A program made the position numbers and the translations under genes. DNA of 64,000 nt from assembly GCA_017307505.1 (NCBI GenBank), contig JAFKEE010000033.1, positions 62,001 to 126,000 on the forward strand, given 5' to 3'. Below the pieces are notes generated by a model, which worked only from the letters and a program-made list of their open reading frames with translations, made no database searches and was not told the origin of the DNA. Below are positions 18,683 to 27,008 of this stretch, one piece after another (the stretch's first letter is position 1; each line of letters opens with the position of its first letter). Source of the stretch: Acidobacteriota bacterium. Lineage in GTDB: Bacteria > Acidobacteriota > Terriglobia > Bryobacterales > Bryobacteraceae.

Positions 18683-20767
18683 ATGCTTTTCTTCCGTTTC
18701 CTCCTGATCGCGGCCCTGCTTCCGGTTTCCACCTCTCACAATGGGTGGACTGTCGTCGGTCCCGGCGGCGGAGGCGCGATGTTCCATCCCACCATCAGCC
18801 CGCACGACCCCAACCGCGTCCTGGTAGGATGCGACATGACCGGCAGCTACCTCTCCGAGGATGGCGGCAAAAGCTGGAAAATGTTTAACTTGCGCGGGCC
18901 GGCGCGGTTCTTCCTGTTCGATCCGACTGACCCCAAAGTCGCCTATGCCCAGTCCATCGGCCTCTGGCGCAGCGCAGACTCCGGCCACACGTGGAACATG
19001 GTTTACCCGGCCAACGCGGTGATCGAGGCGGATGGCGACCATGCCGACGAGCGCGTCGCCGGCAATGAACCAGCGATCGACGCCCTGGCCGTGCACCAAG
19101 GCAAACTCTGGGCGGCCATGGGCACAGAGCTGAAAACCTCGAAAGACGGCGGTAAGACGTGGGTATCGGCGGCATCCCTCCCGGAGCGTGTTCGTCGCGT
19201 GTTCGGAGCCGGCGATCGGGTCTATGTCATTTCCGCCAATAGCCTTTCGGTCCTGGATGGTGGCAAGTTGAGCACTTGGCCGCACCCGCAGTTTGTTGAC
19301 TCGTCGGCCGGGATCCAGGATGGCAAGGTTTACTTTTATGGAGCATCGCGAGAAGGCGTCTTTATTTCCGCGGACGGCCAGACCTGGCACAAGAGCAGCC
19401 TCCGCGGATCGGTTCGGGCCGTTGCCGCCTCGGAGCGGCATGGCCGCACAGCTTATGCCTCTTATCAAGACGGCGCTGAGTATGGCGTGGCGCGGACGGC
19501 CGACGGTGGCGAGACCTGGAAGTTCGGCTGGCGCGAATCCCGGCAAAAGTCGCCCAATGTGGACGACGGCTGGGTGAGCGACCGGTTCGGTCCTGAATGG
19601 GGCGAGCATCCGTTGACTCTCGGAGCCTCCCCCACGCAGCCGGACCTCGCCTATGGGACTGACCTCGGCCGCACCCTGAGGACCACGGACGGCGGCACAA
19701 CCTGGAAAAATACATATACGAACCGATTGCCGGACGGCTCTTACACCTCCACCGGCCTGGATGTCACCACCAACTACGGCATCCACTTTGACCCCTTCCG
19801 GCCCGGTCACCAATTCCTCACAGTGACGGACATCGGCATGATGGTGAGCGACAACGGCGGCAAAGGCTGGCGCAGCGCAACCGAACACGGAGTTCCGGAA
19901 GCCTGGTGGAACACCACCTACTGGCTGGAGTTCGACCCCCAGGTGAAGGACCGGATCTATGCCGTCACCGGCGACGCCCACGACCTGCCGCGGCCGAAGA
20001 TGTGGCGTCGCAGTTCCCCCATGTCCTATAAGGGCGGAGTGGTTCGCAGCGATGATGGCGGCAAGACCTGGCGCCCACTCAGAAATGGGCTCCCGGAAAC
20101 CTCAGCGACGCACATCCTGATCGACCGGGAAAACCACGAGCGCCTGTACATCACCGGCTTCGGCCGCGGAGTCTTCCGCTCGGACGATGCGGGCGCATCC
20201 TGGCAGAAGAAGAGTTCCGGCCTGCCGGAGAAGGAACCGTTCGCCTGGCGCCTGGCTCAGGATGCAAAGGGCACTCTGTACCTGGTGGTGGCGCGGCGCA
20301 GCGAGGACGGCAGCATCGGCAACGACCGCGATGGCGGCGTCTACCGTTCCGTCGATCGCGGCGAGAATTGGCAGAAAGTCGCTTTACCGGAAGGCGTCAA
20401 CGGCCCCAGCGGAATCGTGCCCGACAAGAATGACCCGCGACGGCTCTACCTTGCGGCCTGGGCGCGCAAGGGCGCCAAGAACGGGGGCATCTTCCTCTCC
20501 CAGGACGCAGGTGCAACGTGGAAGAACGTCCACAGCGCCGATCAGCACGTCTACGATGTGACCCAGGATCCGGCGCGGCCGGAGATCCTTTACGCGACGG
20601 GCTTCGAGTCGTCCGCCTGGCGATCCGCCGATCGCGGAGCCACCTGGAAGCGGGTCCCCGGTTATGACTTCAAGTGGGGCCAGCGCGTCACCGTCGATCC
20701 CTACGCTAAGGACATGATCTACGTCTCGACGTTCGGGGGTGGTGTCTGGCACGGGCCGGCACGTTGA
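18683..20767 (+). CDS. Secreted BNR/sortilin-type beta-propeller protein
   Basis: 694 residues from the ATG at 18683; the open frame upstream to 18170 is antisense to the DUF5107 gene and lacks a signal peptide. The signal peptide is MLFFRFLLIAALLPVSTS. The whole mature protein is built of BNR/Asp-box repeats of the S.DGG.TW type: SEDGGKSWKMF, SADSGHTWNMV, SKDGGKTWVSA, TADGGETWKFG, TTDGGTTWKNT, SDDGGKTWRPL, SDDAGASWQKK, SVDRGENWQKV, SQDAGATWKNV and SADRGATWKRV. It is thus a seven- to ten-bladed VPS10/sialidase-like propeller. Related folds include xyloglucan-active GH74 enzymes, but catalytic acids cannot be assigned by eye. It is exported and possibly polysaccharide-related. Confidence 0.85.
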   Translation: MLFFRFLLIAALLPVSTSHNGWTVVGPGGGGAMFHPTISPHDPNRVLVGCDMTGSYLSEDGGKSWKMFNLRGPARFFLFDPTDPKVAYAQSIGLWRSADSGHTWNMVYPANAVIEADGDHADERVAGNEPAIDALAVHQGKLWAAMGTELKTSKDGGKTWVSAASLPERVRRVFGAGDRVYVISANSLSVLDGGKLSTWPHPQFVDSSAGIQDGKVYFYGASREGVFISADGQTWHKSSLRGSVRAVAASERHGRTAYASYQDGAEYGVARTADGGETWKFGWRESRQKSPNVDDGWVSDRFGPEWGEHPLTLGASPTQPDLAYGTDLGRTLRTTDGGTTWKNTYTNRLPDGSYTSTGLDVTTNYGIHFDPFRPGHQFLTVTDIGMMVSDNGGKGWRSATEHGVPEAWWNTTYWLEFDPQVKDRIYAVTGDAHDLPRPKMWRRSSPMSYKGGVVRSDDGGKTWRPLRNGLPETSATHILIDRENHERLYITGFGRGVFRSDDAGASWQKKSSGLPEKEPFAWRLAQDAKGTLYLVVARRSEDGSIGNDRDGGVYRSVDRGENWQKVALPEGVNGPSGIVPDKNDPRRLYLAAWARKGAKNGGIFLSQDAGATWKNVHSADQHVYDVTQDPARPEILYATGFESSAWRSADRGATWKRVPGYDFKWGQRVTVDPYAKDMIYVSTFGGGVWHGPAR

Positions 20768-20780
20768 GGGTCTGTAAAAG

Positions 20781-21650
20781 TCAGCGTCCCAGCGACAGCG
20801 TGATGACGCCCGTTGCGATGGAAGCAGCGCTGACGAGCCGGGAGAAGCCTTGCCGCTCCCCGAGCACCGCCGCGCCCAGCAACACCGCAAACAACATGGA
20901 AACTTCACGAGTCGGGGCCACCCGCGTCACCGGCGCACTCTGCATGGCCTGCAAAACGAGAATGTAGGCCATCGGCGCGAGCACCGCCACCACCAGCGCT
21001 GCTCGGCCATGCCGGCGTGCAGCATCCACCATGTGCCGCCCGCGATGCAGCACAACAGGCAGCAGAAGCAGCGTCCGGGTCGCGTTCGAAAGATAATCCA
21101 GCAGCAGTGGCGGCATGCGGACCACACGGACCGACGTGGCGTCCACCACCGTGTAGAGAGCGATGCAGACCCCTGTCGCCAGCCCATACAGGATGCCTCG
21201 CTGCCTCGCGCCCGGCTCGGCGCTGGCTCGCCCGTTTGGCCGGGAGAGCCCAAGAATCCCCAGCACCACCAGTAGAAGACCGGAAACTGAGGCCCATGTC
21301 ACATGCTCGCCCAAGATCAGCACGGCCGCCAGGCTCGAGAGCATGGGGCCCGTGCCACGAGCCACGGGATAAACCACGCTCAGGTCCGCGACCTGGTAGC
21401 CCCGCTGCAGCACAAGCCCGTACACCACATGGAGCATCCCGCTGAGAGCCACCAAGCCCCAGCCCTGCCAGCCGATATGGGCGGGCAGCGAGGGCCAATA
21501 CCAGATGGCGGCAGGCGCATAGACGATGCAGGTCAAGCCGGAATAGAGAATTACGAAATCCGCGCCAGCGGCGGCGCGTTTGGCGGCCAGGTTCCAAGTG
21601 GCGTGAAGAAGTCCAGAGAGCAGAACAAGTAGCAGAGCGGCAACAGGCAT
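20781..21650 (-). CDS. EamA/DMT-family transporter
   Basis: 289 residues from the ATG at 21650, which has GGAAGG five bases upstream; a GTG at 21668 is in frame but has no such site. About ten hydrophobic helices are arranged as two EamA halves. The first runs from LLLVLLSGLLHATWNLAAK to VSGLLLVVLGILGL, the second from GILYGLATGVCIALYTVVD to SAASIATGVITLSL. The signature E in the VYPVARGTGPM..LGE and REVSML...LGE regions is present in both halves. Members export or import small metabolites; the substrate is unknown. It is convergent with the BNR gene (13-bp gap) and divergent from the DUF4832 operon. Confidence 0.87.
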   Translation of the reverse strand: MPVAALLLVLLSGLLHATWNLAAKRAAAGADFVILYSGLTCIVYAPAAIWYWPSLPAHIGWQGWGLVALSGMLHVVYGLVLQRGYQVADLSVVYPVARGTGPMLSSLAAVLILGEHVTWASVSGLLLVVLGILGLSRPNGRASAEPGARQRGILYGLATGVCIALYTVVDATSVRVVRMPPLLLDYLSNATRTLLLLPVVLHRGRHMVDAARRHGRAALVVAVLAPMAYILVLQAMQSAPVTRVAPTREVSMLFAVLLGAAVLGERQGFSRLVSAASIATGVITLSLGR

Positions 21651-21906
21651 GGGGGCCTTCCAAGGCACAGGCTCAATGGCCCGACTTAACCGCCTCTGGT
21701 GTTTCGTCCCCGGGATGCCGGCCGCGCTCGGGGCAGGCTATGATGCTCGGACCATGCGCCAGCCCGCTCGGCAGGCAGACACCCTAGCCACCACCCGGTC
21801 GAGTGGACTCAGTCTAGCACGAGGAGGGCGGAATCATGCCGCCCTGGCCGGCGTTTTCAACGATCCATGACATGCCTAGACTGGCGGAAAGTCCCTCGAC
21901 GACTGG

Positions 21907-21934
21907 TTTCGCTCATTTTCTTTTGCTTATTATT
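21907..21934 (+). promoter_or_regulatory. TTTC-rich motif, candidate DeoR operator before the DUF4832 operon
   Basis: The 374-bp gap 21651-22024 has no gene. It contains TTTCGCTCATTTTCTTTTGC (21907-21926) followed by TTATTATTGACAGG. The 12-mer TTTCTTTTGCTT (21917-21928) is repeated exactly at 23556-23567, again shortly followed by TGACAGGA. A+T-rich runs like this stand out from the G+C-rich surroundings. Similarity to AgaR-type operators and the nearby DeoR gene suggest a repressor site. The remainder of the gap presumably holds the divergent promoters. Confidence 0.45.
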
Positions 21935-22024
21935 GACAGGAACTGCCAATCCTGCACAAAGTAAAGGAAATCGTGTTTCCGGCCTTCTCGATCAACCGGA
22001 GCCGTTCACCCGGGAGGTGTCCAC

Positions 22025-23524
22025 ATGACTAGTTGGTCCCGCCGCTTATTCCTGCAAACCGGGGCCGCCGCCTGGGGACTGGCCCAGCCACAGCCCCCCG
22101 CCTGGACCGCCCGGGCAGCGGCAGACCGCCTGGACCAGGGGCCATTCGAAGCCGAGCAGGATGACGGATGGATGACCCTGACGACCACGACGGCTTACGA
22201 GGGCCCTCTCAGAAACCCCGGGCTGGGCCTGGTTGGTTACACATGGGAAGAGGGCGGCCCGTCGCTGGCCGCGCGGAGCGGCAAGGAGACTCTTGAACAG
22301 CACGTGGACAGGCTCTCCAGCCTGCCATTCGTCGACGTCCTGTATATCCGTTGCGACTGGCGTCACGTGCAGAAGGAGGCTGGCCGCCTTGACCTGCACC
22401 CCATCTGGAAACTCACCCTCGATGCGGCCAGGGCCAAGGGCCTGCGCGTGGCCTTCCGGGTCCAGTTGTCCAACCCCAGCGCCCCGGATGAGCCCATTGC
22501 AATGCCGGCCTTCGTGCGCGAAAAGGTGCCCCTGGTGAACATCGGGCGTGATCGCGCAAATGGCCAGACCAAGGACTCGTTCGAGCCGCGCTACGACCAT
22601 CCTGAGTTCCGCAAAGCCTTCTCGGAACTGAACGGCTTATTGTCGGCGCAGTTCGACGGGCACCCCGACGTCGAGTTCGTCGACCTGATGCAGTATGGTT
22701 ACTGGGGCGAAGGCCACACGGCGAATCTGCGCAATCCATTTCCCGACTATGTGACGGCAGAACGGACCTTCGCGGACTTCACCAGGCAGCAGTTGGACGC
22801 CTGGAAACGTACCCCGCTGGCGGTCAACACCGAGCCGGACATCAGCTTTGTGGGCAATCGCCGCGTGATCGAGATGTGTACCGGCGCCGGCGCGTGGCTG
22901 CGCTCCGACAGCATCCTGATCGAGGAGCCGATCCAGATCGATATGCTCGCCAATCGCCCGCCCTGGCAGGCGGTCATCATGGAGGATGGGTACGACCGCC
23001 AGTACAAGCTCACGGCGCAGCCGCGGTTGGAACGCGCTATGCGGCACGTGCTGAATGTGGGGGGAAACTACTGGTCGCTCTGGACGGAAGCCGCCAACCT
23101 GGAGGCCTTCCACAAGACTTACCCGCGCGGGTTCGAGAGCCTCCGCAGCAGGATGGGCTACCGCATCCGGCCGGGCTGGCTGTGGCAGCGTAAGCGGCGC
23201 GGGGCGTACGAACTGGTCGCCGCCATTGTGAACGAAGGAGTCGCCGGAGTTCCGGGCGTGTTGCGCCTGAAGGCGTCGACGCCCGACGGCAAGTTCCAGT
23301 CGGAAGGATGCCTGGATCCCGGCCATCCGTATGCCGGCAAGCTGCGTCAGTGCGCTTTCGCGATCCCCAGGGAACTGGAGGGGCAGACCCTGCGGCTGGA
23401 CGCCGAAATCGAGTTGAGGCCGGGCGTACGGCGACCGGTGAAATGGGCCTCCGAACCCTTGGCGCGGCCCGTGGAAGTGCAATTGATGCGCTGGTCCGAC
23501 CCTCGTTGGCGCAAGAACATTTAA
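22025..23524 (+). CDS. Exported DUF4832-type glycoside-hydrolase-like protein
   Basis: 499 residues with a strong GGAGGT before the ATG. A Tat-like N-terminus (SRRLFLQTGAAAWGLA) suggests export in folded form. Residues ~55-380 look like a TIM-barrel: PLRNPGLGLVGYTWEEGG, YIRCDWRHVQKEAGRLDL.., RVAFRVQLSNP, VEFVDLMQYGYWGEGHTAN, TEPDISFVGNRR.., and GGNYWSLWTEAANLEAF. The C-terminus (~390-495) is the DUF4832-like beta domain (RIRPGWLWQRKRRGAYELVA). The barrel resembles family 42-type hydrolases, with E residues in YWGEGH and LIEEPIQID as candidate acids (inference). It heads the sugar-catabolic operon, though a further TTTC motif before the SIS gene may give a second promoter. Confidence 0.75.
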   Translation: MTSWSRRLFLQTGAAAWGLAQPQPPAWTARAAADRLDQGPFEAEQDDGWMTLTTTTAYEGPLRNPGLGLVGYTWEEGGPSLAARSGKETLEQHVDRLSSLPFVDVLYIRCDWRHVQKEAGRLDLHPIWKLTLDAARAKGLRVAFRVQLSNPSAPDEPIAMPAFVREKVPLVNIGRDRANGQTKDSFEPRYDHPEFRKAFSELNGLLSAQFDGHPDVEFVDLMQYGYWGEGHTANLRNPFPDYVTAERTFADFTRQQLDAWKRTPLAVNTEPDISFVGNRRVIEMCTGAGAWLRSDSILIEEPIQIDMLANRPPWQAVIMEDGYDRQYKLTAQPRLERAMRHVLNVGGNYWSLWTEAANLEAFHKTYPRGFESLRSRMGYRIRPGWLWQRKRRGAYELVAAIVNEGVAGVPGVLRLKASTPDGKFQSEGCLDPGHPYAGKLRQCAFAIPRELEGQTLRLDAEIELRPGVRRPVKWASEPLARPVEVQLMRWSDPRWRKNI

Positions 23525-23555
23525 GTTTAAATAAATCAAACAAAGCTATTGTAAC

Positions 23556-23572
23556 TTTCTTTTGCTTTCGTT
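23556..23572 (+). promoter_or_regulatory. TTTC-rich motif, candidate DeoR operator before the SIS gene
   Basis: TTTCTTTTGCTTTCGTT fits the spacing TTTC-N-TTT-N2-TTTC of AgaR-like operators. It shares 12 bases with the motif at 21917 and 10 bases with that at 15361. It sits 24 bp before the SIS start codon, which would place it over or just downstream of a promoter, a position suited to repression. Confidence 0.48.
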
Positions 23573-23595
23573 AGCATTGCTGACAGGAAGACGCT

Positions 23596-24735
23596 ATGAA
23601 GCTTGCAACCAGAACGGACTCCTACACGCAGAAGGAGATCTGGCAGCAGCCGTCCATCTGGAAGAACACAGCGGAAAGGGTGATGGCCTCTTCCAGCCGC
23701 TTGAAAGAACTGCTGGAAGGATGCGGCGCGGTGGTTCTCACCGGATCGGGCAGTTCCCAGTTCGCCGGCGAGTGCGTGGCTGCGGCCCTGGAGGAGCAGT
23801 TGGGATGCCCGGTGCGTACAGTGGGTGGCGGAGCCCTGCTCACCCATGGAGCGCTGGCCCTGCCGCCTCTGCGCCCCCTGCTGCTGGTGTCCCTGGCGAG
23901 ATCCGGTGACAGTCCGGAGAGCGCAGGCGCCGTGGAAAGAATGCTGCGGGAAGAACCGCAAGTGAGGCACCTGATTCTCACCTGCAACCGCGAGGGCAGG
24001 TTGGCGCGCCATCTGCAACCGGATCCACGCGCTGGAGTGGTGGTGCTGGACGAACGGACCAACGACCGCAGCCTGGTGATGACCAGCAGTTTCACCAATC
24101 TGGTGCTGGCGGCCCGGGCGCTGGGGTGGCTGCGCGACCCTTCCGGATTCATGTCGATGGCATCGCGCCTCAGTGCAGCCGGATCGGCCATACTGGAGAA
24201 CGCTGAACAACTGGAACAGGTCGCGGGTTGGCGCTCGCGGCGTGCGGTGTTCCTGGGTTCGCACTGCCGGTTCGGAGCCGCGCGGGAGGCGGCGCTGAAA
24301 ACACTGGAGATGACCAATGGGCGCGTGATGACAGCGGCAGACACCTTTCTGGGGCTCCGCCACGGACCCATGTGCGCCATCGGCGACCGCACTCTTGTTG
24401 TGTGTTTCCTCTCGAACAACCCGACGGCCAGAGCTTACGAATGTGACCTCATTGAAGAGCTCAATCGGAAGCATCTTGGGCGTAAGCTACTGGTAGGGGC
24501 CGGGGTGCCCGGGGGCCTGGCGGCCAATGGGGATGTAGTCTTCGAAACGGGCAGAATCGGAACGGTGGACGACAACGACGCTCCGGTACTCGACGCCCTG
24601 GTCGGCCAGCTACTGGGTTACTTCCGTAGCCTGGAAGAGGGGCTGTGGCCGGATGCTCCGTCCAAGGACGGCGTCATCAACCGGGTCGTGGAGAACTTTC
24701 GCCTGCATACGAAGGTCGAGGACGGCGCATGGTGA
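23596..24735 (+). CDS. AgaS-like SIS-domain sugar-phosphate deaminase/isomerase
   Basis: 379 residues, with CAGGAAG before the ATG. Two SIS domains are visible. The first (~40-190) has LTGSGSSQFAGECVAAALEE and LARSGDSPESAGAVER; the second (~210-350) has VFLGSHCRFGAAREAALKTL, EMTNGRV, and LGLRHGPM. The order and length match AgaS-type proteins, which deaminate and isomerise galactosamine-6-phosphate to tagatose-6-phosphate; some relatives use other amino-sugar phosphates. Its last codons overlap the PfkB start by 7 nt. Pairing with a PfkB kinase supports an amino-sugar or ketose-phosphate route, but no aldolase or deacetylase is in the window, so the substrate stays open. Confidence 0.85.
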   Translation: MKLATRTDSYTQKEIWQQPSIWKNTAERVMASSSRLKELLEGCGAVVLTGSGSSQFAGECVAAALEEQLGCPVRTVGGGALLTHGALALPPLRPLLLVSLARSGDSPESAGAVERMLREEPQVRHLILTCNREGRLARHLQPDPRAGVVVLDERTNDRSLVMTSSFTNLVLAARALGWLRDPSGFMSMASRLSAAGSAILENAEQLEQVAGWRSRRAVFLGSHCRFGAAREAALKTLEMTNGRVMTAADTFLGLRHGPMCAIGDRTLVVCFLSNNPTARAYECDLIEELNRKHLGRKLLVGAGVPGGLAANGDVVFETGRIGTVDDNDAPVLDALVGQLLGYFRSLEEGLWPDAPSKDGVINRVVENFRLHTKVEDGAW

Positions 24736-25652
24736 GGATCCTGATTGCCGGCGAACTGAATCCGGACCTGATTCTCCGCGACTTCAACCAGTTTCCGAAG
24801 CTGGGCCACGAAGTCGTCGTAGAGGACATTTCGCTGACCCTGGGCAGCGCCTCGGCCATCTGTGCCGTTGGGCTGGCGCGGCTCGGCGACGACGTATCGA
24901 TCCTGGGCAAAGTGGGCTGTGACAGTTGGGGCGATTTCTGTTGCGACTTCCTGCGCAGGGCGGGCGTCGATGTTTCGACGGTGATCCACGACCCCGGGGT
25001 ACGCACCGGACTTACCGTTTCGGTCACGTCGGGCCGGGATCGCGCGCTGATCACGTATCTGGGCGCAATCGAGAATCTCAAGGCGTCGGAGATTCAGCTG
25101 CCCTTTGGATTCACCCACCTGCACATCTCTTCCTACTTTCTGCAGCGCGGTCTGCGGGCCGGCTGCCTGAGCCTCTTCACAGAAGCCCACCGGCGCGGGT
25201 GGACGACCTCGCTCGACCCGGGCTGTGATCCGTCCGGCGAGTGGGGCACGGACATCCTCGACACGCTGGAAGAGGTCGATGTCTTCCTGCCGAATGAAGT
25301 CGAACTGGCCGGCGTCTCCGGAGTGGACGATCCGGAGCGAGCGCTGCGGCGTCTGCAGAATGGCCGCACCCTTACGGTGGCCAAGCTCGGCGCGCGCGGC
25401 TGCATGGCGCTGGAAGGCCGCCGCCTGATCCAGTCGCCCGCATTGCGAGTGAGCCCCGTGGACACTACGGGCGCGGGCGATTCGTTTGATGCCGGTTTCC
25501 TGCACGCGTGGCTCGGCGGCCGGCCCCTGGTACAGGCGCTGCGCTTCGCGGTGGTCTGCGGAGGAGTATCGACCCAGGGCAGCGGAGGGACCGGCTGCCA
25601 GGCATCGGCGGAAGAGGCGGAGGAGAAGCTACGTGAACTGGCCTGGCATTGA
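24729..25652 (+). CDS. PfkB-family carbohydrate kinase
   Basis: 307 residues; the ATG at 24729 overlaps the SIS stop. PfkB features: an N-terminal GELNPDLIL strand, the glycine pair in SLTLGSASAICAVGLARLG, KVGCDSWGD, and the C-terminal signature DTTGAGDSFDAGF with catalytic D251. GVRTGLTVSVTSGRDRALI is the usual lid and substrate strand. It should phosphorylate a sugar or sugar phosphate (tagatose-6-phosphate would fit the AgaS neighbour, by inference). The next gene starts 20 nt inside its 3' end, so the operon is tightly coupled. Confidence 0.9.
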   Translation: MVRILIAGELNPDLILRDFNQFPKLGHEVVVEDISLTLGSASAICAVGLARLGDDVSILGKVGCDSWGDFCCDFLRRAGVDVSTVIHDPGVRTGLTVSVTSGRDRALITYLGAIENLKASEIQLPFGFTHLHISSYFLQRGLRAGCLSLFTEAHRRGWTTSLDPGCDPSGEWGTDILDTLEEVDVFLPNEVELAGVSGVDDPERALRRLQNGRTLTVAKLGARGCMALEGRRLIQSPALRVSPVDTTGAGDSFDAGFLHAWLGGRPLVQALRFAVVCGGVSTQGSGGTGCQASAEEAEEKLRELAWH

Positions 25653-26559
25653 TTTCCACACGCACCCTGTGCTGGTGCGCGAGATGGTGCGGCGGCACCC
25701 ACACCTCGAAAAGGCGGCGCGGGAGCGCTTCTACATCGGCAACACCTATCAGCCGCTCGAGACACTGCATTTGGAACTGGACGCCTCCGGCCTGAGCCAT
25801 GCGGTGGTGCTGGCCATGGATGCGCGTTCCAGCGGCAAGGGCACGGTCTATTCGAATGAGGAGATTGCCGAACTGTGCTCCATGAGCGACCGTCTCATCG
25901 GCTTCGCCAGCGTCGATCCCGGCTGTGGCGATGCGCTGCCGAGGCTGCGGTCGGCGATAGAAGACCTGGGCCTGCGGGGTCTGAAGCTGAATCCGGCCAT
26001 GCAGGAGTTCTTCCCTGACGACGAGCGGGCCTTTCCCATCTACGAACTGGCGCAGGAACTGGGCATCCCCATCCTCTTCCACGCCGGCATGAGCTGGGAA
26101 CCGGGCAGCCGCCTGGAGTATGGCCGTCCGGGCCGCTTTGAAGCCGTGGCAGCCGAGTTTCCGCGGCTGGATATCGTACTGGCCCACCTGGCTTGGCCCT
26201 GGACGACGGAAGCCGTCGCGCTGGCCTTGAAATATCCGAATGTCCACCTGGATACCTCGGCGCTGTATTTCGAGAACCCGAAAGACTTCCTGAGCTTTGT
26301 CATGTCGAAGCAGATCCCGTTGGGCGTCTTCGAGCACAGCCTGAGGAAGCAGATCCTGTTCGGATCCAACTACCCGCGAGTGGAGATCAAGAACATGGCG
26401 AGAGCCGTGCGGTCACTGGGCTTCTCGGACGACTGCCTGGACCTGATCTTCCGTGCCAACGCAGAGAGACTACTGGGCAAGCGGAAGCTGAACAGCCGTG
26501 CCGTGGAGGACGAGGCGTGGATGGCTGGTGGGGTGGCGCACGGCGGGGTGAGCTCATGA
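25633..26559 (+). CDS. Amidohydrolase (TIM-barrel, amidohydrolase_2 type) with Asn in place of the usual Asp
   Basis: 308 residues from a GTG at 25633 with GGAGAAG upstream; it overlaps the PfkB stop by 20 nt. Metal-site elements in order: HTHP near the N-terminus (FHTHP), the LKLNP strand, FHAGMS, and VLAHLAWPW. The strand that normally ends in SDYP reads LFGSNYPR, so the catalytic or metal-binding Asp is Asn. The family hydrolyses or decarboxylates cyclic and carboxylated substrates, and lactonases of sugar acids belong here. The substitution may alter metal use or abolish hydrolysis. The next gene begins in its stop codon (ATGA). Confidence 0.85.
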   Translation: MNWPGIDFHTHPVLVREMVRRHPHLEKAARERFYIGNTYQPLETLHLELDASGLSHAVVLAMDARSSGKGTVYSNEEIAELCSMSDRLIGFASVDPGCGDALPRLRSAIEDLGLRGLKLNPAMQEFFPDDERAFPIYELAQELGIPILFHAGMSWEPGSRLEYGRPGRFEAVAAEFPRLDIVLAHLAWPWTTEAVALALKYPNVHLDTSALYFENPKDFLSFVMSKQIPLGVFEHSLRKQILFGSNYPRVEIKNMARAVRSLGFSDDCLDLIFRANAERLLGKRKLNSRAVEDEAWMAGGVAHGGVSS

Positions 26560-27008
26560 TTATCAAGCTGGAACGAATTGAAGTGCAATCGCGCCGCGAC
26601 CTCGAAATGATCGACATTACGAACGAAGTGGATCGCGTCGTCTCGGCCAGTGGCGTGCGCGACGGAGTTGTGATGGCCATGACGACGCACACCTCGTCGG
26701 GCCTGCTGGTGACGGAAGGCGTGGAGTGCCTGGAACGCGATGTACTGGCGCATCTGGAGCGCCTGGCGCCCAAGGATCCGCCGCAGGGCGAGTACAATTA
26801 CTGGCACAACCGCTACCTGGATTACGATGGCCGCCTGGGTTTCAACGCCGGAGACCATCTGAAGAGTATTCTGGGTGGAACGCAGTGTTTCTTTCCAATT
26901 GAAAACGGCAGGACGATGAGAGGAGGGCGGCAGAGAGTGTATTTCGTCGAATATGATGGTCCGCTGGCGCGTACGGTAGCGATCCAGGTGTTGGGAGAGG
27001 GTGCGTGA
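26556..27008 (+). CDS. yjbQ: YjbQ/UPF0047 family protein
   Basis: 150 residues, start overlapping the previous stop as ATGA. Family signatures: MTTHTSSGLLVTEG, the acidic/histidine stretch around PPQGEYNYWHNRYLDYDGRL, NAGDHLKSILGG, and the C-terminal GRQRVYFVEYDGPLARTV. YjbQ proteins form small trimers with a metal-like His cluster, and weak thiamine-phosphate synthase activity has been reported for them. Their main role is unsettled. Its position between two amidohydrolases in a sugar operon is uncommon and may point to a metabolic or repair role for phosphorylated or reactive intermediates. Confidence 0.88.
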   Translation: MIIKLERIEVQSRRDLEMIDITNEVDRVVSASGVRDGVVMAMTTHTSSGLLVTEGVECLERDVLAHLERLAPKDPPQGEYNYWHNRYLDYDGRLGFNAGDHLKSILGGTQCFFPIENGRTMRGGRQRVYFVEYDGPLARTVAIQVLGEGA

